Shown: positions 45,442 through 55,201 of the stretch, one piece after another
How the letters are laid out: each line of letters opens with the position of its first letter
Numbering within the stretch: the first letter of the stretch is position 1
Position numbers and translations under genes: made by a program
NCBI RefSeq assembly: GCF_018221465.1
Contig: NZ_JAAIKR010000006.1
Coordinates: forward strand, 124,001-188,000
From: Shewanella intestini
GTDB lineage: Bacteria > Pseudomonadota > Gammaproteobacteria > Enterobacterales > Shewanellaceae
Direction of reading: 5' to 3'
Length of the DNA stretch: 64,000 nt
The notes under the pieces: generated by a model
Told to the model about the DNA's origin: nothing
What the model saw: only the letters and a program-made list of their open reading frames with translations
Database searches by the model: none

Positions 45442-47313
45442 ATGAAACTCAAATCGTTGAAATTAAAAATCCTTCTTCCGGTTTTGATAGCACTAATCGC
45501 TGTCATATCCCTCTTATCTTGGCAGAGTTTCTCTAATCAAAAGGATATGTTGTTCTCGTCAAATTTAGAGCAAGTTCAACGTCTAAGTAGCCAGCAAGCA
45601 GACAGAATTAGTGAATGGTTAGATTCTAAAAAAGAAATTATCAGTTCGAGTGAAAGTTATTTGCACCAAGGTAATGATCTTGATGTGCTAAAAAATGCCT
45701 CGCACGCAGGTCAATTCCTAGCCACTTATTTTGGTAAGGATAACGGTGAAATGACCACCACTGATACTGAAGGCGACTTCTCAAATTATGACCCTCGCAC
45801 TCGCCCTTGGTATAAGCAAGCAAAGAACAGTCAAGGTATGCTGTTAACCAAACCATATATTGATTTTTCGACGAAACAACTTGTTACCACCCTTGCAGAG
45901 CAAATCGAACAAGGAGTGATTGGCGCAGATTTAACCATTAGCAACATCGCTGATGAAGTTAATACCATGCAGTTGCCTTCTAACGGTTTCGCTATTATGG
46001 TACACAAAGACGGTACTGTTATTGCTTATAAAGACACCAGTAAAGTCATGAAGAATGTTCGTGAAATCACTCCACAATTGGATTACAGTTTATTAAAGCA
46101 AAATGTCAGTAAACAATTAATCCCCGTTCACTTTGAGACAGAAAACAAAGATAAATTAGTCTGGATACAATCTATACCTCAAACTGATTGGCAACTCATT
46201 GTCGTCTTAGATAAGAAAACCTTAGAAACACCATTAGAAACCTTATTACTGAAACTACTTGGCTTATCTGCGTTAGTACTATTAATAAGCATGGCTGTTA
46301 TTTCATGGTTAATGAGTCAAATACTTCGCCCCCTAACTCGCGTATCAGAAGCCCTTGCCCTTATAGCAGACGGTAACGGTGACTTAACTCAACGCATTGA
46401 AGTTGACACATTAGATGAAGTGGGTGTGCTTTCTGACAGTTTTAATCGCTTTGTGGGTAGCCAGCATATACTGATTAGTCAAATTCGCGAGGTGGCAAAA
46501 CAGCTTGATCAAGAAGCTGATGCAACTGTATCAGGTAGCCATCAAGTAGAAGGCGAAATTCAAATTCAGCAACAAGAAGTGACGATGGTTGCAACGGCAG
46601 TCACGCAAATGGCTAGTGCAACACAAGAAATTGCTTCCAGTGCTGAAAGTACCGCATCTTCAGCGCAGCAATCAAGTGATAGCAGTATCCAAGGTCAAAA
46701 CCTAGTCGCGACAACACGCGAGTCAATTAACCGGTTAGCTGATGAAGTCTCTCAAGCTACGGATGTTATTGGTGAGTTAGATCGACATGCCAATGCAATT
46801 TCAAGTATTTTATCAACCATTCAAGGTATTGCTGAACAAACCAACTTATTAGCACTAAATGCTGCCATTGAAGCGGCTCGAGCTGGTGAACATGGTCGTG
46901 GCTTTGCCGTGGTTGCAGATGAAGTGAGAGTGTTGTCTCATCGCACTCAAGAATCAGCAAGAGAGATTCAAGAAACGATTGAAACATTACAAAATACTAC
47001 CACCAATGCAGTCTCGTTAATGCAAAGCAGCCAGTCTTTAGCAACTAGCAGTGTTGGTGATGCCGATGAAGCAAACAAAGCCATTGAAGAGATTACACGC
47101 GCCGCTGCGTTAATGTCTGATATGGCCAGCCAAATAGCCACTGCCGCTGAAGAGCAAACTCAAGTAACCAATGAAATTACACAAAATACGGTGTCTATTA
47201 AAGATGTGACCGATAAAATTGCTCACTCAGCTAATGAAGGTCTACAAAAAGCACAAAACTTAAAAGACCAAGCAAAATCATTAAATGATCTAGTGGCAAC
47301 GTTTATTCTATAA
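45442..47313 (+). CDS. Methyl-accepting chemotaxis protein with Cache sensor
   Basis: About 623 residues from the ATG at 45442. Transmembrane helix 1 ([18 protein letters not shown]) is followed by a periplasmic dCache-type domain with the [11 protein letters not shown] ligand motif, which often senses amino acids or small organic acids. A second helix ([20 protein letters not shown]), a HAMP domain and the signalling tip [32 protein letters not shown] follow. It transmits binding to CheA/CheW. No chemotaxis or operon partner lies next to it. Confidence 0.92.
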   Translation: MKLKSLKLKILLPVLIALIAVISLLSWQSFSNQKDMLFSSNLEQVQRLSSQQADRISEWLDSKKEIISSSESYLHQGNDLDVLKNASHAGQFLATYFGKDNGEMTTTDTEGDFSNYDPRTRPWYKQAKNSQGMLLTKPYIDFSTKQLVTTLAEQIEQGVIGADLTISNIADEVNTMQLPSNGFAIMVHKDGTVIAYKDTSKVMKNVREITPQLDYSLLKQNVSKQLIPVHFETENKDKLVWIQSIPQTDWQLIVVLDKKTLETPLETLLLKLLGLSALVLLISMAVISWLMSQILRPLTRVSEALALIADGNGDLTQRIEVDTLDEVGVLSDSFNRFVGSQHILISQIREVAKQLDQEADATVSGSHQVEGEIQIQQQEVTMVATAVTQMASATQEIASSAESTASSAQQSSDSSIQGQNLVATTRESINRLADEVSQATDVIGELDRHANAISSILSTIQGIAEQTNLLALNAAIEAARAGEHGRGFAVVADEVRVLSHRTQESAREIQETIETLQNTTTNAVSLMQSSQSLATSSVGDADEANKAIEEITRAAALMSDMASQIATAAEEQTQVTNEITQNTVSIKDVTDKIAHSANEGLQKAQNLKDQAKSLNDLVATFIL

Positions 47314-47537
47314 GGCTAATGCGCCATATTTGCACGAGATAGGGCGCGGTTGCAAAGGTTGAGTTTGAACGACAATAATCACTTTTCTAAGACGTGCTCG
47401 TATGAATTTAGGTCAACATAGGGATAAATCTAGAGCATTATTTAGGTGATGTTAGCTGCAATCATTAATGATGTGCCTTGAGCATAACAGTGTGATTGCC
47501 TACAATGACCGACGATTTTTTCTAATTAGAGCATGAT

Positions 47538-47786
47538 ATGACTGACACGACAGAAAAGCCGGCATTACCGGATCGTTTATCAATTAATCCACGTAGCAAA
47601 TTCCATGTGGCTAAAGTATTTGAGCATGACATCCGCATTACCATTAATGGTAAAGAACGTTTTGATGTTGAAGAATATTGCATTAGCGAAGGTTGGGTAA
47701 AAGTGGCATCTCACAAAGCCCTTGACCGTCGCGGTCAGCCATTGCTGATGACGGTTAAAGGTAACGTGGAAGCGTTTTACCGTTAA
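47538..47786 (+). CDS. DUF3297 family protein
   Basis: An 82-residue protein matching the small conserved DUF3297 family: LPDRLSINPRSKFHVAKVF, then IRITINGKERFDVEEYCISEGWVKV. No function is known. It is soluble, has no Cys-rich motif, and the single Cys is in EEYCIS. It is transcribed alone. Confidence 0.85.
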   Translation: MTDTTEKPALPDRLSINPRSKFHVAKVFEHDIRITINGKERFDVEEYCISEGWVKVASHKALDRRGQPLLMTVKGNVEAFYR

Positions 47787-48273
47787 TAGCGACTAACTCA
47801 ATGTTTGCGGATATTGTTATCCGCTTCATTGAGTTGGTTACCTGTGCTAGTTGGGTTGTTTACATGTGCTATTAGTTGTATTAGTTGTATTAGTTGTATT
47901 AGTTGTATTAGTTGTATTAGTTGTATTAGTTGTATTAGTTGTATTAGTTGTATTAGTTGTATTAGTTGTATTAGTTGGTTTTTAGCTTGGGTCATAGCTT
48001 AGTTTATCCACTAGCGTTATCACACTCTTGTTTCACTTTCACATTTTTTCACAGTTTCACTTTCTCAGTTATTCCTTATCCTGTTAATTCCCTTTGTTTA
48101 CGCATTTTGCTCAGAATTGGCTTTTCTGTGGTGTGAATGGCATTAGTGGCGTGAAATATGTAAATAATCTCTGCCAATGATTAGCTGATTTTTAACACAA
48201 CATGATTTTTATTCATGTTAAATCACGGTAGAATGCGCGACTGATTTTTTGCCCTTGTAGTAGCGTATTTAAC
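47787..48273. other. Intergenic region with a 9-bp tandem array
   Basis: The gap holds the 9-bp array at 47872-47977 and the LysE promoter side. The ORFs through the array in both strands are products of the repeat. Confidence 0.6.
47872..47977. repeat. Tandem repeat, 11 x TTAGTTGTA plus a partial copy
   Basis: Eleven perfect copies of the 9-bp unit (47872-47970) and a partial twelfth. Because the unit is three codons long it stays open in both strands, giving Ile-Ser-Cys repeats on plus and Gln-Leu-Ile repeats on minus. These are likely not real proteins. The array lies 3' to the DUF3297 gene. Confidence 0.95.
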
Positions 48274-48915
48274 ATGATTGATCTGGCTTTACTTCCCGTT
48301 TATCTCACCACCGTGGTGGCCTTGTTGTTAATTCCTGGCCCCGATATGCTGTTAATTGCGAGTTCAAGTTTAAGTTATGGGCGTAAAGTGGGCGTTTATG
48401 CCAGTTTTGGTAATGCCACATCAGGATTGATTTTAACCGTGTTAGCCGCCTTGGGCGTGTCTGCGTTGATAGCCATGAACCCAACGGCATTAGAGGTGTT
48501 ACGGGTACTCGGTGGGGCGTACTTGCTTAAAATGGGTTGGGACTGTATGCGCAGCAGTGCGGCGCAAACACCCGATGTAGAGCAACATAATAACCTTGCC
48601 AAGTTATTGTATCGTCGTGCGGTGATGAGTAATTTACTTAACCCTAAAGCACTTATTTTCTTTGTTTTATTTTTACCTCAGTTTGTTTCAACGCAACTGA
48701 GTGCTAGCTCGGGACAACAAATGTTGGTTCTGGGGTTATTACTGAATGTGATGGGGTTATTGTTTAACTTATTGTTGGTGGCACTCATAGGTACACTTGG
48801 TAAGCCTTTGTTAAACAATAATAAGTTTCGCCAATACCAAAATAAATTAATGGGGCTGATTTTCTTTATTTTGGCAATTTGGCTATTAGCATCACAAGTT
48901 CAAGACGTTGTTTAA
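48274..48915 (+). CDS. LysE/RhtB-family amino-acid exporter
   Basis: A 213-residue membrane protein with six hydrophobic segments. The family signature is clear at the start: VVALLLIPGPDMLLIASSSLSYGRKVGVYASFGNATSGL. NLLNPKALIFFVLFLPQFV is the conserved central block. Members export amino acids or homoserine lactone-like compounds; the substrate is not evident. It appears to be a single gene. Confidence 0.9.
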   Translation: MIDLALLPVYLTTVVALLLIPGPDMLLIASSSLSYGRKVGVYASFGNATSGLILTVLAALGVSALIAMNPTALEVLRVLGGAYLLKMGWDCMRSSAAQTPDVEQHNNLAKLLYRRAVMSNLLNPKALIFFVLFLPQFVSTQLSASSGQQMLVLGLLLNVMGLLFNLLLVALIGTLGKPLLNNNKFRQYQNKLMGLIFFILAIWLLASQVQDVV

Positions 48916-48950
48916 GGCTTAGTTATTCTACTCTTCAATAAGTTAACTGA

Positions 48951-49256
48951 TTAATTGCCTTTCGCCGCTTTAACCGTATTTTTTAGATTTTGCATAAAGT
49001 TTTTAAAGTGCGGCATAAAGTCGGCAAATAACGGATGCTTACGATTGTGCATCATTATTGGGCCTAATAATCTTAACGACACCCCTAATTTTGTGGCTAG
49101 TTGCTCATCTAATCCACTGCGTTGTTTTAAATTTTCTACTACGTTAAATATATCTTCTCTGTCTTGTACTTCAAAGGCCATGCTGCGACCTTGTTGGTTA
49201 ACTGTGATTTCTTCTATGGTGATTTTATAACGGTTATCTTTTGAATTTATCATCAT
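48951..49256 (-). CDS. DUF3861 family protein
   Basis: A 101-residue protein with the DUF3861 pattern: YKITIEEITVNQQGRSMAFEV at the start, then LRLLGPIMMHNRKHPLFADF and MPHFKNFMQNLK. The function is unknown. Two adjacent ATG codons (49253, 49256) are possible starts; AAGG upstream favours 49256. It is convergent with the LysE gene. Confidence 0.82.
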   Translation of the reverse strand: MMINSKDNRYKITIEEITVNQQGRSMAFEVQDREDIFNVVENLKQRSGLDEQLATKLGVSLRLLGPIMMHNRKHPLFADFMPHFKNFMQNLKNTVKAAKGN

Positions 49257-49783
49257 TTAGACCTTATTTATTGTGCATGAAACAGCATTATCTATGCTGC
49301 GTAAAGCGTAATTTTTGGGTATGTAAAGTGTAGATAGCGATGCATTATTTAGTGGGTATATATCACTTTACTTTACTTAACTTGTCCGTGATGGATTGAA
49401 ATGGACATTGGCTTGATTTGGATGTTTTAAAAACGGAGTGTTTATCGGCAATGTTTTGCCACCGTGTCACTGCTCGTCCTTTAGTCAGTCATTTTTCTCA
49501 CTTCAACAATTCAAATAACAAGTTAACAATATCAACTATAACCCGCTGGTTGATCTTGTCAACTAAACAATCGTTAATCAAAGACACGGTTAAACAAGAA
49601 ATCGTTTAAGACATTGCTGAAAAGTTATTTCGTGAGAGGGTGACTTCATTTAGCTATTTAAAGCTGGTTATGGTTTTAAAAAAACGCGGCCTTGCTAAAG
49701 ATTAGCAAGGCCGCGTGAGTTTCAGTGGCTGATAAACGACTATTTTAGTCAGTTTTCAGCACTGCTTTTGGTGTTGTCATTAA
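49257..49783. other. Intergenic region with terminator
   Basis: About 530 bp between the DUF3861 gene start and the DsbA-like gene end. A 63-codon frame at 49418-49609 has an AT-poor-quality start and no recognisable content, so I do not call it. The terminator at 49678-49715 belongs to the DsbA-like gene. Confidence 0.5.
49678..49715 (-). terminator. Strong terminator after the DsbA-like gene
   Basis: CGCGGCCTTGCTAA (49685-49698) pairs perfectly with TTAGCAAGGCCGCG (49702-49715) over a three-base loop. Seven A residues on the left become the U tract on the minus strand. Confidence 0.92.
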
Positions 49784-50395
49784 CTATTTCAGTGCAGCAA
49801 TCTCGGCTTTCATTGCTTCAACCACATCTTGTGGGCGTGACAAGTATTGTGAATGATCAATAAAAATGGCATCGTCACCGACTGTCATAATTAATGCGGG
49901 GAACTTATTGGTGCCCATTAATTGTTGGATCTCGCCAATATCATCCAGAACACGCTCAGCATCAAGGCTTAACTCATCTTTAAAGATTTTGTTTGATGGA
50001 GATAATTTAAAGGCTTCAACAACGAGGCTAAGGTCACGTTTAGTATTAAGCGGATTACCTTCAACAAAATGGGCTTTTTGAAGGGCATTAAGCACTGCTA
50101 ACTGTTTATTTGCTTGTTTGCCTTGTTGCAACCAGCCCATAAAGTTTGCCACTTTAATTGAATTTTTAGGGCTATTTGCATAGCGGATATGCTCGCGTCC
50201 AAATGGAAGAGCACTGGCTTTAGCTGCCTCGTTCATTTGGGTTTCGCCTGCACTGTCTTTGCCAATAAAATGGGCGCAATGCAGTAAGTTGACGGTCATA
50301 TTAGGGTAAGCATCTTGTAAGGCGTTTACTACTGGGGTAGCGGCGTAACTCCAAGGGCAATGTGAGTCATAGATAAAGTATAGCGCTGTGGTCAT
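49784..50395 (-). CDS. DsbA-family thioredoxin-fold protein with CPWS active site
   Basis: About 203 residues from the ATG at 50395 (MTTALYFIYDSHCPWSYAAT). The fold is DsbA-like, with cis-Pro region NKFPALIMTV near the C-terminus. The usual CXXC reads CPWS, so a disulfide exchange between two active-site cysteines is impossible; it is more like a glutathione-dependent or FrnE-type protein. No signal peptide is present, so it is cytosolic. It is monocistronic with its own terminator. Confidence 0.8.
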   Translation of the reverse strand: MTTALYFIYDSHCPWSYAATPVVNALQDAYPNMTVNLLHCAHFIGKDSAGETQMNEAAKASALPFGREHIRYANSPKNSIKVANFMGWLQQGKQANKQLAVLNALQKAHFVEGNPLNTKRDLSLVVEAFKLSPSNKIFKDELSLDAERVLDDIGEIQQLMGTNKFPALIMTVGDDAIFIDHSQYLSRPQDVVEAMKAEIAALK

Positions 50396-50641
50396 GTTGT
50401 TGGATTCTTGATTCAATCGATTGCACGATCCTAAATAGTTTGGCCACGATATTCAATCTGTTACCGTGTTTTAAGCCATAAGCACCATTATATCGGTGAA
50501 AAACGATCTGATTTAACTTCCCCTTGTTATAATTTGCAATCGTGGTTTGTCAATAAAAAGGCCGTTAAGGTCATCTTTTTGAAATAGGCTTCGTCTTATG
50601 AATATGATTGCCGTTGGCAAGGCAGTGTTTGCGCCCTTAAT

Positions 50642-50671
50642 GCATCAAGCTGTTGCTGAGCAGCTTGATGC
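50642..50671 (-). terminator. Hairpin after trmH
   Basis: GCATCAAGCTG (50642-50652) pairs perfectly with CAGCTTGATGC (50661-50671). It lies within 10 bp of the trmH stop codon. No U tract follows on the minus strand, so it may be an RNA-stability or weak termination element. Confidence 0.5.
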
Positions 50672-50678
50672 GCAATGG

Positions 50679-51377
50679 CTATGACTCACTCAGCACATCA
50701 GGGGCGCGCATTTTATCCCACCATTGCTCATCAGCATCTATTTGCCCTTGTTCATCAATGGTTGGATAAGGAATATTTTTACGTTTACATGCTCTAGCGT
50801 AAATAGGATGGCCTTGTTCAAATAACTTGGTTTGGCAATATTTATAATCCAATTGGCGTTGGTTATACATGCCAGCTTGTTCACGTTGACGCTGCGCTTC
50901 ATACATAATTAATGCACCCGCGACAGACACATTTAATGACTGCACCATGCCCACCATTGGGATAATAATGTGTTGGTCAGCGCTAGCGATGGCCTGCTCA
51001 CTTACACCATCGTGCTCGTTACCTAACACGATGGCAGTGGGTTTGGTGTAGTCAATTTCGCGAAAGTCTACCGCATCTGCAGAAAATGTCGTGGCTAATA
51101 CCTGCATGCCTTTTGCTTTAAATTGTTGATACGCATGTTCATAAGTGACGTGCTTAACGGTATTCACCCAGCGATGACTACCTGATGAAGTGTTACCCGA
51201 TACCCATAAACTGTCCTCAGGCATGATGGCGTGAATTTCATGAATGCCAATGCTGTCAGCAGTGCGCACTGCAGCGGCAATGTTATTACTCTTATGCACT
51301 TTATCTAGACAAACCGTTAAATCAACTTGGCGGTTATCGAGCATTTGGTTAATGCGAGCGAGGCGTTCTGGGGTCAT
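50679..51377 (-). CDS. trmH: tRNA (guanosine(18)-2'-O)-methyltransferase TrmH
   Basis: A 232-residue SPOUT methyltransferase. The start RLARINQMLDNRQVDLTVCLDKVHKSNNIAAAVRTADSIG is characteristic, and the knot residues are in IVLGNEHDGVSEQAI and IPMVGMVQSLNVSVAGALIMYEA. It uses AdoMet to methylate G18 of tRNA. The C-terminal extension (YKYCQTKLFEQGHPIYARACKRK) is TrmH-typical. Confidence 0.95.
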   Translation of the reverse strand: MTPERLARINQMLDNRQVDLTVCLDKVHKSNNIAAAVRTADSIGIHEIHAIMPEDSLWVSGNTSSGSHRWVNTVKHVTYEHAYQQFKAKGMQVLATTFSADAVDFREIDYTKPTAIVLGNEHDGVSEQAIASADQHIIIPMVGMVQSLNVSVAGALIMYEAQRQREQAGMYNQRQLDYKYCQTKLFEQGHPIYARACKRKNIPYPTIDEQGQIDADEQWWDKMRAPDVLSES

Positions 51378-51704
51378 GGCACAGTCTACTTATGGCTAAC
51401 GTTAAATAAGGGCGCTTAGATTTACAGTGGTGACTAAGGCATTGATGGGCGAATTATACCGTTAAAAGGCTTGATAACTCGACCGTTAACTGTGCTTTTG
51501 TATAACCGTGTGACTTATCACCGATGAGCTATTTGATTGCTTGTTAATGAGTGAATGATGAACGGGAGGAAGGGAATTGCTTGTGCCAAAACTTATGACG
51601 CTGAGGTGTAGCGATAAAAAAACGGCGTAAGACAGAGAGTCTTACGCCGTTTTTACTTTGCTGCTATGCAAACGTTGGTTTAGATGCTTGTTTAGCGCAA
51701 AAAA
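51378..51704. other. Intergenic region with mscS terminator
   Basis: Only the terminator at 51616-51654 is recognisable. I see no gene. Confidence 0.55.
51616..51654. terminator. Bidirectional terminator after mscS-like gene
   Basis: AAAAACGGCGTAAGAC (51618-51633) pairs with GTCTTACGCCGTTTTT (51639-51654) over AGAGA, with U tracts on both strands. It follows the leftward mscS-like gene. Confidence 0.92.
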
Positions 51705-52529
51705 TTATTCTTTTTCGATAATAATTTTTCGGTGAGGGAAGGGTATCTCAATACCTGCTTCATCCAGTGCCTGTTTAATTTGTTCTGGCACTGAATACAA
51801 AATATCGAAGTAATGTTCGCCATGACAAAAAGGGCGCACTAAGAAATCAACCGAGCTGTCATTTAAGGTTTCAACTTCAACAAACGGGGCTGGGTCTTTT
51901 AAAATATGCACATGAGCGGCTAATACGCCATCAATCACTTTGCGTACTTCAACGGTGTTTTCTTTATAAGCCACCCCAAAATGCATGTCGACACCACGGA
52001 TTTCATGGAATGAGTGGTTGACGATTTGCGCACCCCAAATTTGGCTGTTAGGGATGATAATATGTTGATTGTCGAAAGTTTTTAAAATGGTTGTGAACAA
52101 GTCAATCTCTTGTACGTTACCAAAACGATCGGCGGCATTAATAAAGTCACCCACTTTATACGGGCGAAACAGTAATAACATCACACCTGCTGCAAGGTTA
52201 GACAATGTACCTTGCAAGGCTAAACCTACGGCTAAACCTGCAGCACCAAGAAGAGCAACAATGGATGCGGTTTGCACACCAAAGCGGTTAAGTACGGCAA
52301 TGGCGACAAAAGCAAGAATAATGTACTTAGCGACACTGCCTAAAAATCTAAATAACGTGTTGTCGAGTTTGTCGTACTTTTCACCAATACGATTAATGAT
52401 GTTACTGGCTTTATTAGCAATATATAAACCGATAATTAAAATTAACGCGGCAAGCAATACGTTAATTCCAACCTCGATGATTAAAGGTAGGTACTGATTA
52501 ATATCAATTTTATCTACATAGTCTTGCAT
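51705..52529 (-). CDS. mscS: MscS-family mechanosensitive channel
   Basis: A 274-residue inner-membrane channel. Three N-terminal helices end in the pore helix with the Gly/Ala pattern GAAGLAVGLALQGTLSNLAAGVML, followed by the beta-domain block FRPYKVGDFI then GNVQEIDLFTT and TFDNQHIIIPNSQIW. It opens under membrane tension on osmotic down-shock. Length matches the small-conductance MscS of E. coli (286). Confidence 0.94.
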   Translation of the reverse strand: MQDYVDKIDINQYLPLIIEVGINVLLAALILIIGLYIANKASNIINRIGEKYDKLDNTLFRFLGSVAKYIILAFVAIAVLNRFGVQTASIVALLGAAGLAVGLALQGTLSNLAAGVMLLLFRPYKVGDFINAADRFGNVQEIDLFTTILKTFDNQHIIIPNSQIWGAQIVNHSFHEIRGVDMHFGVAYKENTVEVRKVIDGVLAAHVHILKDPAPFVEVETLNDSSVDFLVRPFCHGEHYFDILYSVPEQIKQALDEAGIEIPFPHRKIIIEKE

Positions 52530-52806
52530 TTATGCCTCCTGCATATGGGGTGTGAACGGTGTCAATCATCATTTGATAAGGGTGGTGGGATCAAATGAAC
52601 CAGATGCCGCATTACTTAATCCTAAATTAGGTCATCTGTATAGGGCTTAGCTTAGCACACCCTTAAGTGAGATGTGTGTCTGCTAAAGTGGGCATTTACT
52701 TTAAAGGAGGTTGTTTTAGTTGAACTATTTAAATGAGGGGGATGGCAAATAGGTTAATCCGTTCATCAACATAACTCGCGTTTGCCATCATTAATATTAT
52801 GCGCTT

Positions 52807-53547
52807 TTAAAATCCAACAATACCTGAATAGAGCATTTTACAACCAGCAAAGAACAACACGATATAACTGATTTTATAAATCATTTCTTGCGAAATAATA
52901 TTAACTAACAACACGCCAACCCTCACCCCAAGAAAAGCAACAGGTAGCAAAATGGCTGAGGTGATCAGGTTTTCAAACTCCAGTTCACCCACATAGGCAT
53001 ACGGGATTAATTTAGTAAAATTTAACACTAAAAAGAACACAACACCGGTACCAATGAGCTGTTCTTTAGGCAGTTTTTTGGGTAATAAAAACATACTTAC
53101 TGGCGGGCCGCCAGCATGGGCTATCGTACTGGCAAACCCAGAGAGTGCATTTAATAAATGTCCTTTAATTGGGTTATCAACCTTAGTACTTTTGATTAAA
53201 AACGTCTGTGCTAAAAAAGCCATCGCGAGTCCACCAATAAGCAGTTCGACGACATTGCTTGGCATTGACCCCATGAAATAGGCGGCAATGGCGATGCCAG
53301 CTAATGCCATGGGTAACATGCTCTTTAATATGGTGTAATTACAATTTTTGCGGTGATAGTAATAAGCAATTACATCCATCACACACAATAACGGTAATAA
53401 AATACCTGCGGCTTTAATTGGGGGCACCGTTAGCGCCATTAACGGCACTGACAGCATACCTAAGATGCCGCCAATACCACCTTTACCCATACCATAGAAA
53501 AATACTGCGGGGATGGCGGTAATATAAAACCACATATCGGTGATCAT
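52807..53547 (-). CDS. TauE/SafE-family permease
   Basis: A 246-residue protein with about eight hydrophobic segments. The start VFFYGMGKGGIGGILGMLSVPLMAL and the internal duplicate GHLLNALSGFASTIAHAGGPPVSMFLLP are typical of the sulfite exporter TauE/SafE family, whose members move sulfite, sulfoacetate or other small organic anions. It begins directly at the stop codon of the OpuAC-like gene (stop TAA next to ATG), so the two are one transcription unit. The substrate is unknown. Confidence 0.87.
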   Translation of the reverse strand: MITDMWFYITAIPAVFFYGMGKGGIGGILGMLSVPLMALTVPPIKAAGILLPLLCVMDVIAYYYHRKNCNYTILKSMLPMALAGIAIAAYFMGSMPSNVVELLIGGLAMAFLAQTFLIKSTKVDNPIKGHLLNALSGFASTIAHAGGPPVSMFLLPKKLPKEQLIGTGVVFFLVLNFTKLIPYAYVGELEFENLITSAILLPVAFLGVRVGVLLVNIISQEMIYKISYIVLFFAGCKMLYSGIVGF

Positions 53548-54333
53548 TTAGTGATTATCTCTATCAGCTAACCATTGGGCGGTGACTTTATCAATGTCTT
53601 GCCCTTGACGACAGACTTTATAATCTAACTCAGCGATGATTTCGTTAGAAAAACGAAGGCTATCTAGGGTAGCAAGCTGCTCAGAGGTAAAAATGGCGGA
53701 TTTGTCTTGGCGTACCACTAACACCGCTCGGTCAACAATGCCCAATAGCCCTTTAGGATCTTTTATTTCTCGAATGGTGTACTGATGATGCAAAAACTGC
53801 GGTTTCCATAATGGCACTACCACCCATTCTTTATTGGCAACGGCTTGTTCAAATGCTTGGAAGCAATCTTCTTCAGTACCAGTTTTAAAGTGATAACCTG
53901 CTGCATCTAATCCGTATTGTTCAATCATGGCGATTGAAAAGCGGCTAATGCCTGCTCCAGCACCAATACCTTGAATTAACTTATTTGTTTGAGCTACTAC
54001 TTCTGGTTTAAGTAAATCACTCACTTGTGATACTGCCGCTTGTGGTACGTAATCTGGCACCCCCCACAAGGCATAAGGTTCGTAGTGCAAACCAAGTTCG
54101 ATTAAAGGTTCAACTTGTTCAACATCAGCTTTATATATGCCATGGCTTGATGGTAACCAAGCAGATGAAAGCATATCAACGGCACCTGATTTTAACTTTT
54201 CAAAGTTTTGTTGATGTGGGGCAAACTCTCGCACCACATTAAAGCCCATGTCGCTAAGCACGTGACTTACCAGTGATGCCGTTACACGGTGAAAAGAAAG
54301 GTCAGTGACGCCAAGCGTAATTGTTTTAGCCAT
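53548..54333 (-). CDS. Leaderless OpuAC-type substrate-binding protein
   Basis: A 261-residue protein with the OpuAC/ProX-type fold: TLGVTDLSFHRVTASLVSHVL at the start, then SSAWLPSSHGIYKADV and VVVPLWKPQFLHH, where aromatic residues would cage a quaternary ammonium group. It lacks any signal peptide or lipobox: the frame begins MAKTITLGVTD at the first beta strand. No ABC ATPase or permease is adjacent. Either a start lies upstream in a changed reading frame, or it is a cytosolic binding or sensor protein. It is joined to the TauE/SafE gene. Confidence 0.8.
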   Translation of the reverse strand: MAKTITLGVTDLSFHRVTASLVSHVLSDMGFNVVREFAPHQQNFEKLKSGAVDMLSSAWLPSSHGIYKADVEQVEPLIELGLHYEPYALWGVPDYVPQAAVSQVSDLLKPEVVAQTNKLIQGIGAGAGISRFSIAMIEQYGLDAAGYHFKTGTEEDCFQAFEQAVANKEWVVVPLWKPQFLHHQYTIREIKDPKGLLGIVDRAVLVVRQDKSAIFTSEQLATLDSLRFSNEIIAELDYKVCRQGQDIDKVTAQWLADRDNH

Positions 54334-55121
54334 GAGTAAACTCCCAATGAAAGTTATTGAATGTATGAGTGTAGTGCGTTGTCACAATGACATGATATTA
54401 GCGATAAAATTGCTCGTTAAAAACAGTGTTGAAATTGAAAGATTAACTAATATTATTTGATAATATTTCTTTGAAGATAATTTATTGCCCAAAAGTCCAA
54501 GATCAAAAGCACCCCAAAATGAAATGTCGATGAGATCACATTATCGATGCTTAATTTAATCGAAACGGATAACATTTTTTTGAAGACGATTAATTAAAAT
54601 ATTGTCTTTTAAATATCAATAGGCAACAAAAGTAGTAAATACTTAATATGTTAAAGCTAAATTAGTTTTTGCTTATTTTAAATGTTAAGTTTTTGCTTTG
54701 TTACTGAGTGGCTTTGGGCTTTAAATATATCGATATTTTATTATTTGGCTTCGTTTAAATATTTATCTTTATTTACGCTTTAATTTTACTAACCCAAAAA
54801 AACGGTACGTAACTATTTTGTAATATATGTTTCAGTTGGCGTTGATTTTTAATAAAAGTGGGGGCGGGATATGCTGTTTGACGGTGTCGATACGCAATAA
54901 AAATGCTTTTTTTCATTGTGATGTTGAACGTGATATCGGTTATTGGTAAGTGAGGGTTGACTTGTAAGTTATTGATTTTTATTTGCTTTTTTATGTGAAT
55001 CTTGTTTTTTATCATTTTTACTCTTTAAGGTGTATCTTTTTATTGTTGTGTTATTAACATAATTAATATTATTGCATTGTTTGCTTAATTTAAGAGTTAA
55101 CTTATTTTCAATATCCAAAGA

Positions 55122-55137
55122 TACCCCCAAAGAGGTA
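55122..55137. promoter_or_regulatory. NarP-type 7-2-7 site upstream of nrfA
   Basis: TACCCCC-AA-AGAGGTA matches the two inverted heptamers (TACYYMT and AKRRGTA, spacer 2) bound by NarP/NarL, with one mismatch in the first. It lies about 200 bp before the nrfA start codon. It predicts nitrate/nitrite control. Confidence 0.55.
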
Positions 55138-55185
55138 TTTATTGTTTTTCGTTAATATAGGTGGCTTTCAAGGATGATTTATTGA

Positions 55186-55201
55186 TTTGAAGGCGGTCAC
55201 A
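55186..55201. promoter_or_regulatory. CRP-type site upstream of nrfA
   Basis: TTTGA-AGGCGG-TCACA fits TGTGA-N6-TCACA with nine of ten half-site bases. In Shewanella, CRP rather than FNR is known to drive anaerobic respiration genes. The site is about 140 bp before the start codon. Confidence 0.55.

Noticed and set aside
47798-48002. 65-codon ORFs on both strands through the 9-bp array
   Set aside because: Both are mostly repeats of Ile-Ser-Cys or Gln-Leu-Ile, created because the unit is nine bases long; no convincing ribosome site.
49418-49609. 63-codon plus-strand ORF
   Set aside because: No ribosome site or recognisable content; lies in a gap that already holds a terminator.
54773-55015. 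80-codon minus-strand ORF upstream of nrfA
   Set aside because: Composition reflects the AT-rich region (Lys, Ile, Asn); no family resemblance and it lies in the regulatory region.
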